From: Arthrobacter endolithicus
GTDB lineage: Bacteria; Actinomycetota; Actinomycetes; Actinomycetales; Micrococcaceae
Reading direction: 5' to 3'
DNA: 64,000 bases
Assembly: GCF_026627425.1 (NCBI RefSeq)
Contig: NZ_JAPNLH010000002.1
Span: 248,001-312,000 of the forward strand
Positions within the stretch are counted from its first letter, which is position 1, and each line of letters opens with the position of its first letter. Under the pieces are notes generated by a model. That model searched no databases, was not told where the DNA came from, and worked only from the letters and a program-made list of their open reading frames with translations. This document shows positions 1-7,574 of the stretch, in pieces. The position numbers were made by a program, and so were the translations under genes.

Positions 1-188
1 ACGGACGAGAAGTAAATGAGCCCGCTGGCCGTGTGCCGCGTGCAGGGCTGTGGACCGCCGACCGAACCGGTACCGGTTGATACGACACCGGACGACGGCG
101 GCAGCAACCGGTGCGCCGTAGTCGTCCGGTGCGCTGTCGTCGGGTGAACTGTCGCCCGGTCTTCGTGTACTACTTCCACAGACTGCAT
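1..188 (-). CDS. nrdI: NrdI flavodoxin-like protein, N-terminal part (cut by window edge)
   Basis: The minus-strand frame from an ATG at 188 stays open to the window edge and ends in SGLIYFSSV, which matches the opening strand of the NrdI flavodoxin fold (family pattern LVYFSSVSENT). NrdI is the flavodoxin-like partner that helps generate the Mn-tyrosyl radical of class Ib ribonucleotide reductase. It lies 65 bases downstream of nrdH on the same strand, the usual nrdHIEF order. About 53 residues precede the conserved strand, rich in Thr, His and Arg and encoded by short direct repeats (GTCGTCCGGTG and variants), so the true start may lie further in; no strong ribosome site precedes the ATG. 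Identity rests on only nine conserved residues plus context. Confidence 0.72.
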   Translation of the reverse strand, partial: MQSVEVVHEDRATVHPTTAHRTTTAHRLLPPSSGVVSTGTGSVGGPQPCTRHTASGLIYFSS

Positions 189-253
189 TACCGCCGCTTA
201 GTGCCCTGCTGAGCCGTTAAGTAAAGCCGGGCTGTTGAGATGATGCGAGGAAA

Positions 254-499
254 TCAGGAGGCTACCGCCACCGCTGCGGTTCCCAGCTCGGCGATCTTGT
301 CCGGACGGAATCCGGACCAGTGATCCTGATCGGTGATCACCACGGGAGCCTGCATGTAGCCCAGCGCACGAAGGCGCTCCAAGGCGTCCGGGTCCTGAGA
401 GATGTCCACGCTCTGGTAAGTGATGCCCTTTTTATCCAAAGCGCGGTAGGTGGCGTTGCACTGAACGCAGGCCGGCTTCGTGTAGACCGTAACGGTCAT
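254..499 (-). CDS. nrdH: NrdH glutaredoxin-like redoxin
   Basis: This 81-residue protein has the NrdH redox motif CVQC at residues 11-14 and the family signature WSGFRPD at 61-67, which separates NrdH from ordinary glutaredoxins. NrdH is the thioredoxin-reductase-dependent electron donor for class Ib ribonucleotide reductase in the cytoplasm. Length is typical. The ATG at 499 follows an AGGGA ribosome site seven bases upstream. The next gene on the strand is nrdI, so this is the head of a nrdHI(EF) operon. Regulation by NrdR is indicated by two boxes about 150-200 bases upstream, which implies a leader of roughly 150 nt. Confidence 0.95.
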   Translation of the reverse strand: MTVTVYTKPACVQCNATYRALDKKGITYQSVDISQDPDALERLRALGYMQAPVVITDQDHWSGFRPDKIAELGTAAVAVAS

Positions 500-650
500 T
501 TTCCCTGTCCCCTTTTACTTCGCGGTACCTCTGGGGCACCTGCATCTGCTCGTACCCGTCTCTTGGGTACTTTATTGCGGCAGACGGCTGTAAACCGGCT
601 TCGCCAGCGTCCCGGCTACTTAAACCCGGGGTGCTTGTTTCTGTATTTCA

Positions 651-698
651 ATACTACATGTAGTGCACACTGCTGGGAACGACCCCTAGATGATGTAT
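651..698 (-). promoter_or_regulatory. Pair of NrdR boxes upstream of nrdHI
   Basis: Two 16-base sites resemble the NrdR box ACACWATATATWGTGT. Box 1 at 651-666 (ATACTACATGTAGTGC) matches 12 of 16 positions and is a clean palindrome around ACTACATGTAGT. Box 2 at 683-698 (CCCCTAGATGATGTAT) matches about 10. Their starts are 32 bases apart, close to three helical turns, the spacing seen for paired NrdR boxes in Streptomyces and E. coli. On the minus strand TAGTAT within box 1 could be a -10 element, with TTCCCA 17 bases upstream as a poor -35, so NrdR would block the promoter directly. Confidence 0.7.
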
Positions 699-724
699 TA
701 CAAGTATGTCATTTTATGCACCGG

Positions 725-796
725 TCGTCCACAGGCCGGACCGTAGAAATCGGTGCAATCCCGGCTCTGCCGACCGAGATGTCCACAGCCTGTGGA
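725..796. promoter_or_regulatory. DnaA-like boxes and TCCACAG palindrome
   Basis: TCGTCCACA (725-733) and ATGTCCACA (779-787) each differ by one base from TTGTCCACA, the actinobacterial DnaA box. The second is half of a perfect palindrome, TCCACAG-C-CTGTGGA at 782-796. They sit 30-130 bases upstream of the NrdR boxes. DnaA control of nrd operons is known in E. coli; here it is inference from two short matches. Confidence 0.35.
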
Positions 797-934
797 GTAC
801 TTAGCCACAAAATATCGCGGGCGTGTTGCCCGCGGTCCGGCGTGTCGCGCAGCGTCGTGCCGCTTGCCCAACTGGGTCGCACTTGAGGCACGCATCCGGC
901 GTTTTGCATGCCGGAACTGCGACTCAGTTGGGTA

Positions 935-1024
935 GGGGGGGGGGTCGCCGGCAGCGGCGCGGCTAATCTGGCCGAGTGGCCCCGCCGTCGGGCATGTCCT
1001 CCGGGCGGGGGGGGGGGGTATAGT
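935..1024 (+). promoter_or_regulatory. Oligo-G tracts and candidate promoter of the LysR gene
   Basis: A run of ten G (935-944) and a run of twelve G (1007-1018) occur 72 bases apart. The twelve-G run directly abuts TATAGT (1019-1024), a good -10 hexamer, 38 bases before the LysR start codon. It therefore fills most of the -35/-10 spacer; the -35 itself is weak. Such a tract could change length by slippage and alter spacer length and expression. A sequencing error in run length is equally possible. Confidence 0.5.
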
Positions 1025-1062
1025 CGTGCTGTTGCTGGACCTCGCTCCGGAAAGGAACGCTT

Positions 1063-1983
1063 ATGGTCAATCCGATCCATCTCCGCACCCTGCTGGAAGT
1101 CACGCGCCTGGGTTCGTTCGCGGCAGCGGCCAGCCGGCTTGGCTACACGGCCTCGGCAGTGTCGCAGCAGATGTCCGCTCTTGAACGCGACACCGGGGTC
1201 GTCCTCTTTCAGCGCTCCGCCCGCAGCGTGCTCCCTACCGAGGCCGCCATCGTGATGAACCGGCACGCGGCCAAGGTTCTCACGGACATTGACGCACTGC
1301 TGGCAGCCAGCGCGCGGACCCATGCCACCACCAAGCAGGAACTTCGGCTGGGAATCTTCCCCTCGCTGGCCAGCCATGTGCTCCCGGTGCTGCTGGCAAG
1401 ACCCGCATGGCATGATCTTGGGATCAACTTGAAAGTATCCGTAGCCGAGCCGGCTGCCACCATTGCCGGGTTGCGGACCGGCGGCGAATTGGACGTGGCG
1501 CTGATTTATCAGGTGGGACAGGGCGGCTTGGCCTGGCCGCACACGATTAATCGGCAGTGGATCGGAGACGACAACTTCCGCGTTGTCCTGCCGGAGGCCT
1601 GGGGTATCAGGGCCGGGGCACAGATGGCGGCGGCCCAGCTGTCGGACATGCCCTGGATCATGCACCATCCGGGCACCAGCGACGCGTCCGTGATCGAAAG
1701 ACTATTCGCCAGCTGCAATCTGCACCCCACCGTCGCCGTATACAGCGACGATTTTAACGCCAGCCTGCAATTAGCCGCTGCCGGACTAGGGGCCGCTCTG
1801 GTTCCGGAACTCGCGCTAGCTGAAAGACCGGCGGGCATCGTGGTACTGGATGTGCCGGAAATCCGGCTGGCCCGAAACATCTTTGCCCTACTGCTCAACG
1901 AAAAGCAGACCGCACAGGTGGGCGTTTTCGTGGACCTGCTCACCGGGATTCTGCACCGGATGGGCCGGACTCCACAGCATTGA
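1063..1983 (+). CDS. LysR-family transcriptional regulator
   Basis: The 306-residue product has a LysR-type winged helix-turn-helix at about residues 6-64, including the recognition segment ASAVSQQMSALERDTG, followed by a periplasmic-binding-protein-like effector domain from about 90 to 295. Length is standard for the family. The ATG follows AAAGGA by six bases. It faces an aldehyde dehydrogenase gene on the opposite strand, ending 43 bases away, so a regulatory link is possible but LysR regulators more often control a divergent gene, here nrdH, which has its own NrdR sites. The effector and the target are unknown. Confidence 0.9.
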   Translation: MVNPIHLRTLLEVTRLGSFAAAASRLGYTASAVSQQMSALERDTGVVLFQRSARSVLPTEAAIVMNRHAAKVLTDIDALLAASARTHATTKQELRLGIFPSLASHVLPVLLARPAWHDLGINLKVSVAEPAATIAGLRTGGELDVALIYQVGQGGLAWPHTINRQWIGDDNFRVVLPEAWGIRAGAQMAAAQLSDMPWIMHHPGTSDASVIERLFASCNLHPTVAVYSDDFNASLQLAAAGLGAALVPELALAERPAGIVVLDVPEIRLARNIFALLLNEKQTAQVGVFVDLLTGILHRMGRTPQH

Positions 1984-2026
1984 CCGGGCTGTCCGCAGCA
2001 CGCCCAGGTCAGCCCGCTGCTGCGCC

Positions 2027-3427
2027 CTATCCCCTGCCGGCGGGCGCGATTACCTTTCTAATGATCAGATTCTTGGCCGCACTGAAGGGTGGGTAAACCA
2101 GTTTCATGGTGTCCGGCTTGAGGGGTTTATCCAGCACCGCCTTCCGATGCGAGAAAGTGTCGATGGAAAATCGTCCGTGGTATCCGCCCATACCACTTGC
2201 CCCGACGCCGCCGAAAGGCAGTCCGGGCACCAGCAAATGCGCAGCCGGAATGCCGAAGCACAAAGCACCTGATGAGGTTTGCTCAGTAAATTTGGCTTTG
2301 GTCTCTGCCCGCGCGGTAAAGACATACAGGGCCAGCGGTTTGTCGCGGCTATTAATGAAGTCAATAGCCTCATCCGTCCCTGCCACCTCCAGCAGCGGAA
2401 GCACGGGGCCGAAGATCTCTTCCTGCATCAGTGCCGAATCCGACTCTGCCCGAACCACCGTGGGTGCCAGATAACGGCTTGCCGCGTCGTGTTCACCGCC
2501 CGTTACAACGTCCGCGCCCTCCAGCAGGCCGGTCAGGCGTTGGAAGTGCCTGTCATTGACAATCCGACCGTATTCCCGGCTGCTGCGCGGATTGGGTCCG
2601 TACAGCCGACCAATAGCGTCCGGCAGCAGTCGCGCCAGTTCCGCCCCTACCGTCCGCGAGGCCAAGACATAGTCGGGCGCCACGCACGTCTGGCCGGCGT
2701 TCATGAATTTTCCCCACGCCAAACGTATCGCAGTGGCAGGCAAGTCCGCGGAATCATCGACGAAGACGGGTGATTTTCCGCCCAGTTCCAAGGTTACCGG
2801 CGTCAGATGCTCCGCGGCGGCCCGCATGACAATTCGTCCCACGGTGCCGTTACCGGTATAGAAAATATGGTCGAACCGCTCCCCCAGCAGGGCGGTGGTT
2901 TCTTCCGCCCCTCCTTGCACCACGAAGACGGCGCCGGCCAGGTATTGCGGGATCCAACGCTGCATCGCTGCTGATGTCGCGGGAGCAAGTTCACTGGGTT
3001 TGACCACCACGGTATTGCCGGCTGCGAGCGCTCCCGCCATCGGTGCCAGCAGTAGCTGTACGGGATAGTTCCAGGGCGCGATGATCAGCACGACTCCGAG
3101 CGGCTCCCGGATGATCTGCGCGCTCGCCGGCTGGAGCGACACGGGCACGCTGGCACGTTCCGGCGCAAGCCAGCGCTGAAGACTCTTCAACGTGTGGGTA
3201 ATTTCCGCGGTGACAAAGCCGACCTCCGTCAGCCATGCCTCGCTCGGATGCTTGCCAAGATCCTCTTTGAGCGCGGCCGCGAATTCGCTACCGCGCTCGA
3301 TCAACATCCGCTGCACCGCTCTCAGCCGTTCCACGCGCCAGGCGTAGGGCCGGGACGCGCAGGAATCAAATGCGGCGCGGGCACCGGCAACCTGGGCAGT
3401 GATATCGGCAGAAATGTCCTCAGTCAT
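2027..3427 (-). CDS. Aldehyde dehydrogenase, class 3-like
   Basis: The 466-residue protein is an NAD(P)-dependent aldehyde dehydrogenase. Visible elements are the oxyanion Asn in IIAPWNYP (N120), the general-base Glu in TLELGGKSP (E214) and the nucleophilic Cys in GQTCVAPDYV (C248). The GQTCVAPDY form, the short length (about 460 rather than about 490) and the C-terminal motif SGMGGYHGRFSIDTFSH place it with the ALDH3 group, which oxidises fatty and aromatic aldehydes. The substrate cannot be read from sequence. The ATG has only a distant GGGAG upstream. It appears to be a single-gene transcript, separated from metE by a strong palindrome. Confidence 0.9.
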   Translation of the reverse strand: MTEDISADITAQVAGARAAFDSCASRPYAWRVERLRAVQRMLIERGSEFAAALKEDLGKHPSEAWLTEVGFVTAEITHTLKSLQRWLAPERASVPVSLQPASAQIIREPLGVVLIIAPWNYPVQLLLAPMAGALAAGNTVVVKPSELAPATSAAMQRWIPQYLAGAVFVVQGGAEETTALLGERFDHIFYTGNGTVGRIVMRAAAEHLTPVTLELGGKSPVFVDDSADLPATAIRLAWGKFMNAGQTCVAPDYVLASRTVGAELARLLPDAIGRLYGPNPRSSREYGRIVNDRHFQRLTGLLEGADVVTGGEHDAASRYLAPTVVRAESDSALMQEEIFGPVLPLLEVAGTDEAIDFINSRDKPLALYVFTARAETKAKFTEQTSSGALCFGIPAAHLLVPGLPFGGVGASGMGGYHGRFSIDTFSHRKAVLDKPLKPDTMKLVYPPFSAAKNLIIRKVIAPAGRG

Positions 3428-3531
3428 GGCACAAATCTACTCCCGGGTAACAATGGCCGTATCATACCGATGCCATTCTTACCGCCGACGGTGGCTCCGG
3501 GCTACAACGAATCTCCCGTCCGTCCAACGAA

Positions 3532-3581
3532 CGGTCACTATCTGCCGCGCCGGCTGCGGCCGATCCGGCAGATAGTGACCG
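3532..3581 (-). terminator. 16-bp perfect palindrome between metE and aldehyde dehydrogenase gene
   Basis: CGGTCACTATCTGCCG (3532-3547) is repeated as a perfect inverted copy at 3566-3581 with an 18-base GC-rich centre. It lies about 60 bases past the metE stop and before the aldehyde dehydrogenase start, so it can act as the metE terminator, although the following T-run is poor. The arms are unusually long and exact, as in repeated palindromic elements. Confidence 0.6.
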
Positions 3582-3641
3582 CTCCCTAATGGCCCCCAGC
3601 ATCAATGGTTCCCCGCACTAATGGCTCAGGTCATTAATGGC

Positions 3642-6002
3642 TCAGACCAGCTGCGCGCGCACCTGAAGAGCCGCGTCCACCAGGTTACGCAGCGACGCTT
3701 CCGTCTCGGCGTACCCCCGGGTCTTCAGTCCGCAGTCCGGGTTGACCCAGAGCTGCCGGACGGGCACGTGCCGGACGGCGGTTTCCAGCAGCTGCGCCAC
3801 TTCGGCGCGGCCGGGAACCCGCGGGGAATGGATGTCATAGACACCTGGCCCCACGCCACGGCCAAAGCTGTGGTTTTCCAGGTCATGAACCACTTCCATC
3901 CGCGAACGCGCCGCCTCAATGGATGTCACATCCGCATCCAGCCCGTCAATGGCGTCGATGATGACGCCGAATTCGGAGTAGCACAGGTGCGTATGAATCT
4001 GTGTACCGTTCCCCGCCCCCGACGTGGCGAGGCGGAAGGAATTGACGGACCAGTCCAGGTAGCGGGCCTGGTCTGCCTTGCGCAGCGGCAGCAGTTCACG
4101 CAGGGCCGGCTCATCCACCTGGATAATCCGGATGCCGGCCGTTTCCAAATCGGCGATCTCATCGCGCAGCGCCAACGCCACCTGGTTTGCCGTCTCCCCC
4201 AGCGGCTGGTCATCACGGACAAAGGACCAGGCCAGAATGGTGACCGGTCCGGTCAGCATGCCCTTCATCGGCTTCTGGGTCAGGGACTGCGCAAACCTCG
4301 CCCACTGAACAGTAATCGGCTGGCTGCGCACCACATCGCCCCAGAGAATGGAGGGCCGGGTGCACCGGCTGCCGTAGGACTGCACCCACCCGTGCACCGT
4401 CACGTCGAAGCCTTCAAGGTTCTCCGCGAAGTACTGCACCATGTCGTTGCGTTCGGGCTCACCGTGCACCAGCACGTCCAACCCAAGCTCTTCCTGCAGC
4501 TGCACTACGCGCCTGATTTCGTCCTTCATCAGGCCCTCGTACTGCTGCTGAGTCAGCTCACCCTTGTTGGCCCGGGCGCGGGCGGAGCGGATCTCCCCGG
4601 TCTGCGGGAAGGAGCCAATGGTGGTGGTTGGCAGTGCCGGGAGCGCCAGCTCCGTCTCCTGAACGGCGGCGCGGGTGGCGTAAGCGTCGCGGCTGAAGTC
4701 GGCGCTGGTCAGCGCGGCCAACCGCGTCTGGACCTCTTGGCGGTGAACGCCGACGGCGGCCGAACGGGCGGCAATCACGGCCGACGCCTCGTCGATGGCC
4801 GGCTGCACCAACGGGGAATCCGTGAGCAGACCGGACAAGGTGACCACCTCGGCGATCTTCTGATCCGCAAAGGCCAGCCAGCTGCGCAACTCGGTGCTCA
4901 GCTGCGTCTCTTCGTTGACGTCGTGCGGAACATGCTGCGTCGACGTCGACGTTGATACCGCCACCGTCAGCCCGCTTTTGCGCAGCTCGGCCAGTTTAGC
5001 GGCGGAGGCTGCCAGGTCATTGCGCCAGATATTGTGTCCATCCACCAGTCCCGCCACCAGCGTTTTCCCCGAAAGCGTCGCCAGATCTGCTGCGGCGGGC
5101 ACCTCACCTTGGAACACGTCGAGGTGAAGTGCGTCAATTCCGGTTGCCGCCAGCGTGGGCAGCAGGCCCTCCAGCGCCCCGTAGGGTGTGCTGACGAACA
5201 GCGCCGGCCGCACGGGGACCGCCGACAGGAATTCGTAGGCTTCCGCCACGGCTGCCTGAACCTCGGTCAAGGGCGTCCCTTGGTCCACCACCAGCGCAGG
5301 CTCATCCAGCTGCACCCAATCCGCTCCCGCAGCGGAGAGTTTGGCGAGCAGATCAGCGTAGACGGGCAAAACATCCGCCAACCGGCTCAGCGGGGAAAAG
5401 TCCTTCTCGGCAGCGTCGGAGGCCTTGCTCAGCAGCAAAAAGGTAACCGGACCCACAAGGTACGGACGCGTGTGCACTCCGTTGGCCAGCGCGTGGCTAA
5501 ATTCCTCAACAATCCGAGTGGACGTCAGGGAGAAGACCGTCTCGGGTCCGATTTCCGGCACCAGGTAGTGGTAATTCGTGTCAAACCACTTGGTCATTTC
5601 CAGCGGCTGCTGCTCCGCAGTCCCGCGGGCCAGCGTGAAGTAGCCGTTGATATCCAGCTGCCCCTGCGCATCCAGCAGCGCGCCAAACCGGGCGGGTACA
5701 GCGCCGATATGAGCCGCTGCGTCCAGCACCTGGTCGTAAAAGGAGAACGTGCCCGGTACGGCGCCGGCCTCGGTCAGCCCCAGACCCTGCAGGCGCTGGG
5801 CGGTGCTCAGCCGTAGCTCCTGCGCGGCCTTTTCGAGCGCCGGAGCGTCAATGCTACCGGCCCAGAAGGACTCAACGGCCTTCTTCAATTCCCGGCGGCG
5901 GCCGATCCGCGGGTAGCCCAAAATCGACGCCGCGGGAAACACCGGCGTTGTGGAGCGCGCGCCGGTGTACGTGAGAGTGCTGGTGGAAGTGCTGGCAGTC
6001 AT
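3642..6002 (-). CDS. metE: Cobalamin-independent methionine synthase
   Basis: MetE transfers the methyl group of 5-methyltetrahydrofolate (polyglutamate) to homocysteine. The 786-residue length is typical, with duplicated barrel domains: an N-terminal domain beginning LGYPRIGRRRELKKAVE and a catalytic C-terminal domain with the substrate segments TTTIGSFPQTGEIR and HGEPERNDMVQYF. Zinc ligands are visible in IHTHLCYSEFG and, near residue 757, in NPDCGLKTRGY. The ATG at 6002 follows AGAGGA. It lies 81 bases downstream of metF on the same strand, so the enzyme and the supplier of its methyl donor are co-located and probably co-transcribed from the metF leader promoter. Confidence 0.97.
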   Translation of the reverse strand: MTASTSTSTLTYTGARSTTPVFPAASILGYPRIGRRRELKKAVESFWAGSIDAPALEKAAQELRLSTAQRLQGLGLTEAGAVPGTFSFYDQVLDAAAHIGAVPARFGALLDAQGQLDINGYFTLARGTAEQQPLEMTKWFDTNYHYLVPEIGPETVFSLTSTRIVEEFSHALANGVHTRPYLVGPVTFLLLSKASDAAEKDFSPLSRLADVLPVYADLLAKLSAAGADWVQLDEPALVVDQGTPLTEVQAAVAEAYEFLSAVPVRPALFVSTPYGALEGLLPTLAATGIDALHLDVFQGEVPAAADLATLSGKTLVAGLVDGHNIWRNDLAASAAKLAELRKSGLTVAVSTSTSTQHVPHDVNEETQLSTELRSWLAFADQKIAEVVTLSGLLTDSPLVQPAIDEASAVIAARSAAVGVHRQEVQTRLAALTSADFSRDAYATRAAVQETELALPALPTTTIGSFPQTGEIRSARARANKGELTQQQYEGLMKDEIRRVVQLQEELGLDVLVHGEPERNDMVQYFAENLEGFDVTVHGWVQSYGSRCTRPSILWGDVVRSQPITVQWARFAQSLTQKPMKGMLTGPVTILAWSFVRDDQPLGETANQVALALRDEIADLETAGIRIIQVDEPALRELLPLRKADQARYLDWSVNSFRLATSGAGNGTQIHTHLCYSEFGVIIDAIDGLDADVTSIEAARSRMEVVHDLENHSFGRGVGPGVYDIHSPRVPGRAEVAQLLETAVRHVPVRQLWVNPDCGLKTRGYAETEASLRNLVDAALQVRAQLV

Positions 6003-6083
6003 GATTGAAGTCCTCTATCTGTGGTCGGTCGAGCGTCGTTACAGTTCGTGTCGCTAAGGTGCGTGTCGCTACAGTGCCGGCCC

Positions 6084-7037
6084 TTACAGGGCGGGCTGCA
6101 ACCGCCGCGAACCCGGTCGGGCCGGCCGCGGGAGCTGGAGTTTATCGAGCACGTCCAGCGCCGCGGCGTGCTCATTGAAGGTGTAAAGATGGATCCCCGG
6201 CGCGCCCGCATCCAACGCGGCACGCGCCAAATCTACGGTTGCCCGCACCCCGATCCGGCGGCGTTCGCCGTCGTCCTGTGCGCCGGCCAACGACCGGATC
6301 AAATCCGGTGAAGGATCGACTCCGGCCAGCGTCCCGAGCCGCTGCAGCCGGCGGACACTGATCAGCGGCATGACGCCGGGAATAAGCGGGATGGTCACCC
6401 CGGCACGCCGGGCCCTGGTCAAGAGATCCGAGTACTCCGACGGATGGAAGAAAACCTGGGTAATGGCGAAATCCGCTCCCGAGCGCTGCTTAGCCAGGAG
6501 CACCTCAATATCGTGCTCCGCGCTTGGCGATTCGGGATGTTTGGCAGGATATGCCGCCACGCCGATGGCCACCTTCCCGGCGCAGAGCAACGCCGTACGC
6601 CGCTGCTCCACCCGGCGAATCAACTCGATCAGGTCCTGGGCGTATGTCAACGGCCCAGGCGGGTCCATGGAGTCAGGGGACTGCGGACGGTCCCCGCGCA
6701 GGGCCAGAATGCCGCGCACCCCGTGATCGAGCAGATCGGTGATGATGGCTGTGAGTTCCTCAACGGTATTACCCACACAGGTCAGGTGCGCCAGCGGACG
6801 CAGCGTGGTCTCAGTGAGCAGCCGGTTAAGCAGCCCAACGGCGACATCCCGGTTGTCCCCGCTGGCGCCGTAGGTGACGGAGACATAGTCAGGATTAGTG
6901 CTTTCCAATTCCCGGACGGTGGTCCACAGATTATCTGCGGCTGCGGGCGTTCGAGGTGGAAAAAGTTCGTAGGACAAGGCGATCGGTGCGGTATCGATCG
7001 TCTTCGGATGTGCCTGGAGAAGGCTTGGAGGTGACAT
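6084..7037 (-). CDS. metF: 5,10-methylenetetrahydrofolate reductase
   Basis: MetF reduces 5,10-methylene-THF to 5-methyl-THF with FAD and NAD(P)H, feeding MetE. Typical segments are SYELFPPRTPAAADNLW near the N-terminus, YVSVTYGASG, the FAD-binding GILALRGDRP and GADFAITQVFF. I place the start at the ATG at 7037 (317 residues), preceded by AAGGG; the frame is open upstream to 7229 but that part is low-complexity and lies in the leader. It is the first gene of a metF-metE pair. A leader of about 300 nt with predicted stems precedes it, suggesting control at the RNA level. Confidence 0.95.
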   Translation of the reverse strand: MSPPSLLQAHPKTIDTAPIALSYELFPPRTPAAADNLWTTVRELESTNPDYVSVTYGASGDNRDVAVGLLNRLLTETTLRPLAHLTCVGNTVEELTAIITDLLDHGVRGILALRGDRPQSPDSMDPPGPLTYAQDLIELIRRVEQRRTALLCAGKVAIGVAAYPAKHPESPSAEHDIEVLLAKQRSGADFAITQVFFHPSEYSDLLTRARRAGVTIPLIPGVMPLISVRRLQRLGTLAGVDPSPDLIRSLAGAQDDGERRRIGVRATVDLARAALDAGAPGIHLYTFNEHAAALDVLDKLQLPRPARPGSRRLQPAL

Positions 7038-7375
7038 TTGCTGCCCTTGGCTGGATGCCGTTGACGCCCGCCGCCGTGCTAGCGGACTGCGGTGCGGACG
7101 TGAACGTAGTCGGAAAAGGAATAACAGAACCGTCTTCCAGATCACCGTTGCGCTCAAAACGCGCAGCCGGACCGGCAGCACCGGCCCGGGCCTGGGCCCG
7201 GAAAAAATGATCGGCGGTTCTGTGTGCAAATGTCAGGCCCACATGGGGGCACCCACATCCCCTGGCTCGACGGGCAGTCCCAGGTGGGGCTTTACCGTGG
7301 CCGTTGCGAGGATCGCTGACACGTTACATTCAGTAACTTGGCTATGACTCTACGCAGGCCCTAACCGAGGCGCAA
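7038..7375 (-). promoter_or_regulatory. metF promoter and long structured 5' leader (possible riboswitch)
   Basis: On the minus strand TTGCGC (7370-7375) and TAGAGT (7347-7352) are separated by 17 bases and give a start near 7340, some 300 nt before the metF codon. The RNA would begin with a GTTAC/GTAAC hairpin (7337-7323), then a six-pair stem TGTCAG/CTGACA (7316-7321 with 7231-7236) enclosing about 80 nt. Inside it a CCTGG/CCAGG stem (7280-7284 with 7261-7265) can be seen, extendable across a bulge. I could not match the conserved cores of SAM, SAH, cobalamin, THF or ZTP riboswitches. The fold is by eye only. Confidence 0.4.
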
Positions 7376-7574
7376 CAGCAGGCACCGAATTAAGACGCAA
7401 GTTTACGCAGCAAAATCCTCATGCAGGAGTGGATCAGGCCCATGCGGTGGCTAAAATCGAACAATCGAAGGGAGCAGTCCTTGCCCGCGGCCATAGATAA
7501 CCAGCCTGCGGGCCGGCTCTGCAAATAGCCCGGACTCGGCACGCCTACCAGACTGGTCCGGCGGCCAGTAGCGT
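7038..7574. other. Divergent intergenic region, metF / acyl-CoA ligase gene
   Basis: Besides the metF leader, this 537-base gap contains a TTAC-N5-GTAA-type palindrome (GTTACATTCAGTAAC at 7323-7337) that resembles TetR-family operators. Bases 7380-7574, directly upstream of the acyl-CoA ligase gene, show no clear promoter or gene. Confidence 0.4.

Larger units (their letters stand above)
500..1062. other. Divergent intergenic region, nrdH / LysR gene
   Basis: No convincing gene is seen in these 563 bases. The left part is the nrdH leader and NrdR-controlled promoter; the middle holds the DnaA-like boxes; the right part holds two G-runs and the LysR-gene promoter. Short frames that cross it have no ribosome site and no recognisable product. 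Confidence 0.6.

Noticed and set aside
1-15. Plus-strand codons ending in TAA, as the tail of an upstream gene
   Set aside because: The minus strand over the same bases reads as the start of NrdI and fits the nrdH operon; the plus-strand reading has only four codons.
86-131. Strong hairpin as a terminator after nrdH
   Set aside because: It lies inside the open nrdI frame and has no T-run; a terminator there would cut the nrdHIEF operon.
3621-4955. Long plus-strand frame opposite metE
   Set aside because: It is a GC-driven antisense frame; metE is complete and conserved on the other strand and the antisense product has no recognisable domain.
7038-7375. SAM-IV, cobalamin or ZTP riboswitch in the metF leader
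   Set aside because: The conserved GCCGGCAACC, B12-box and CCGCCUGGGC-type cores could not be found on the transcribed strand; left as an unassigned structured leader.
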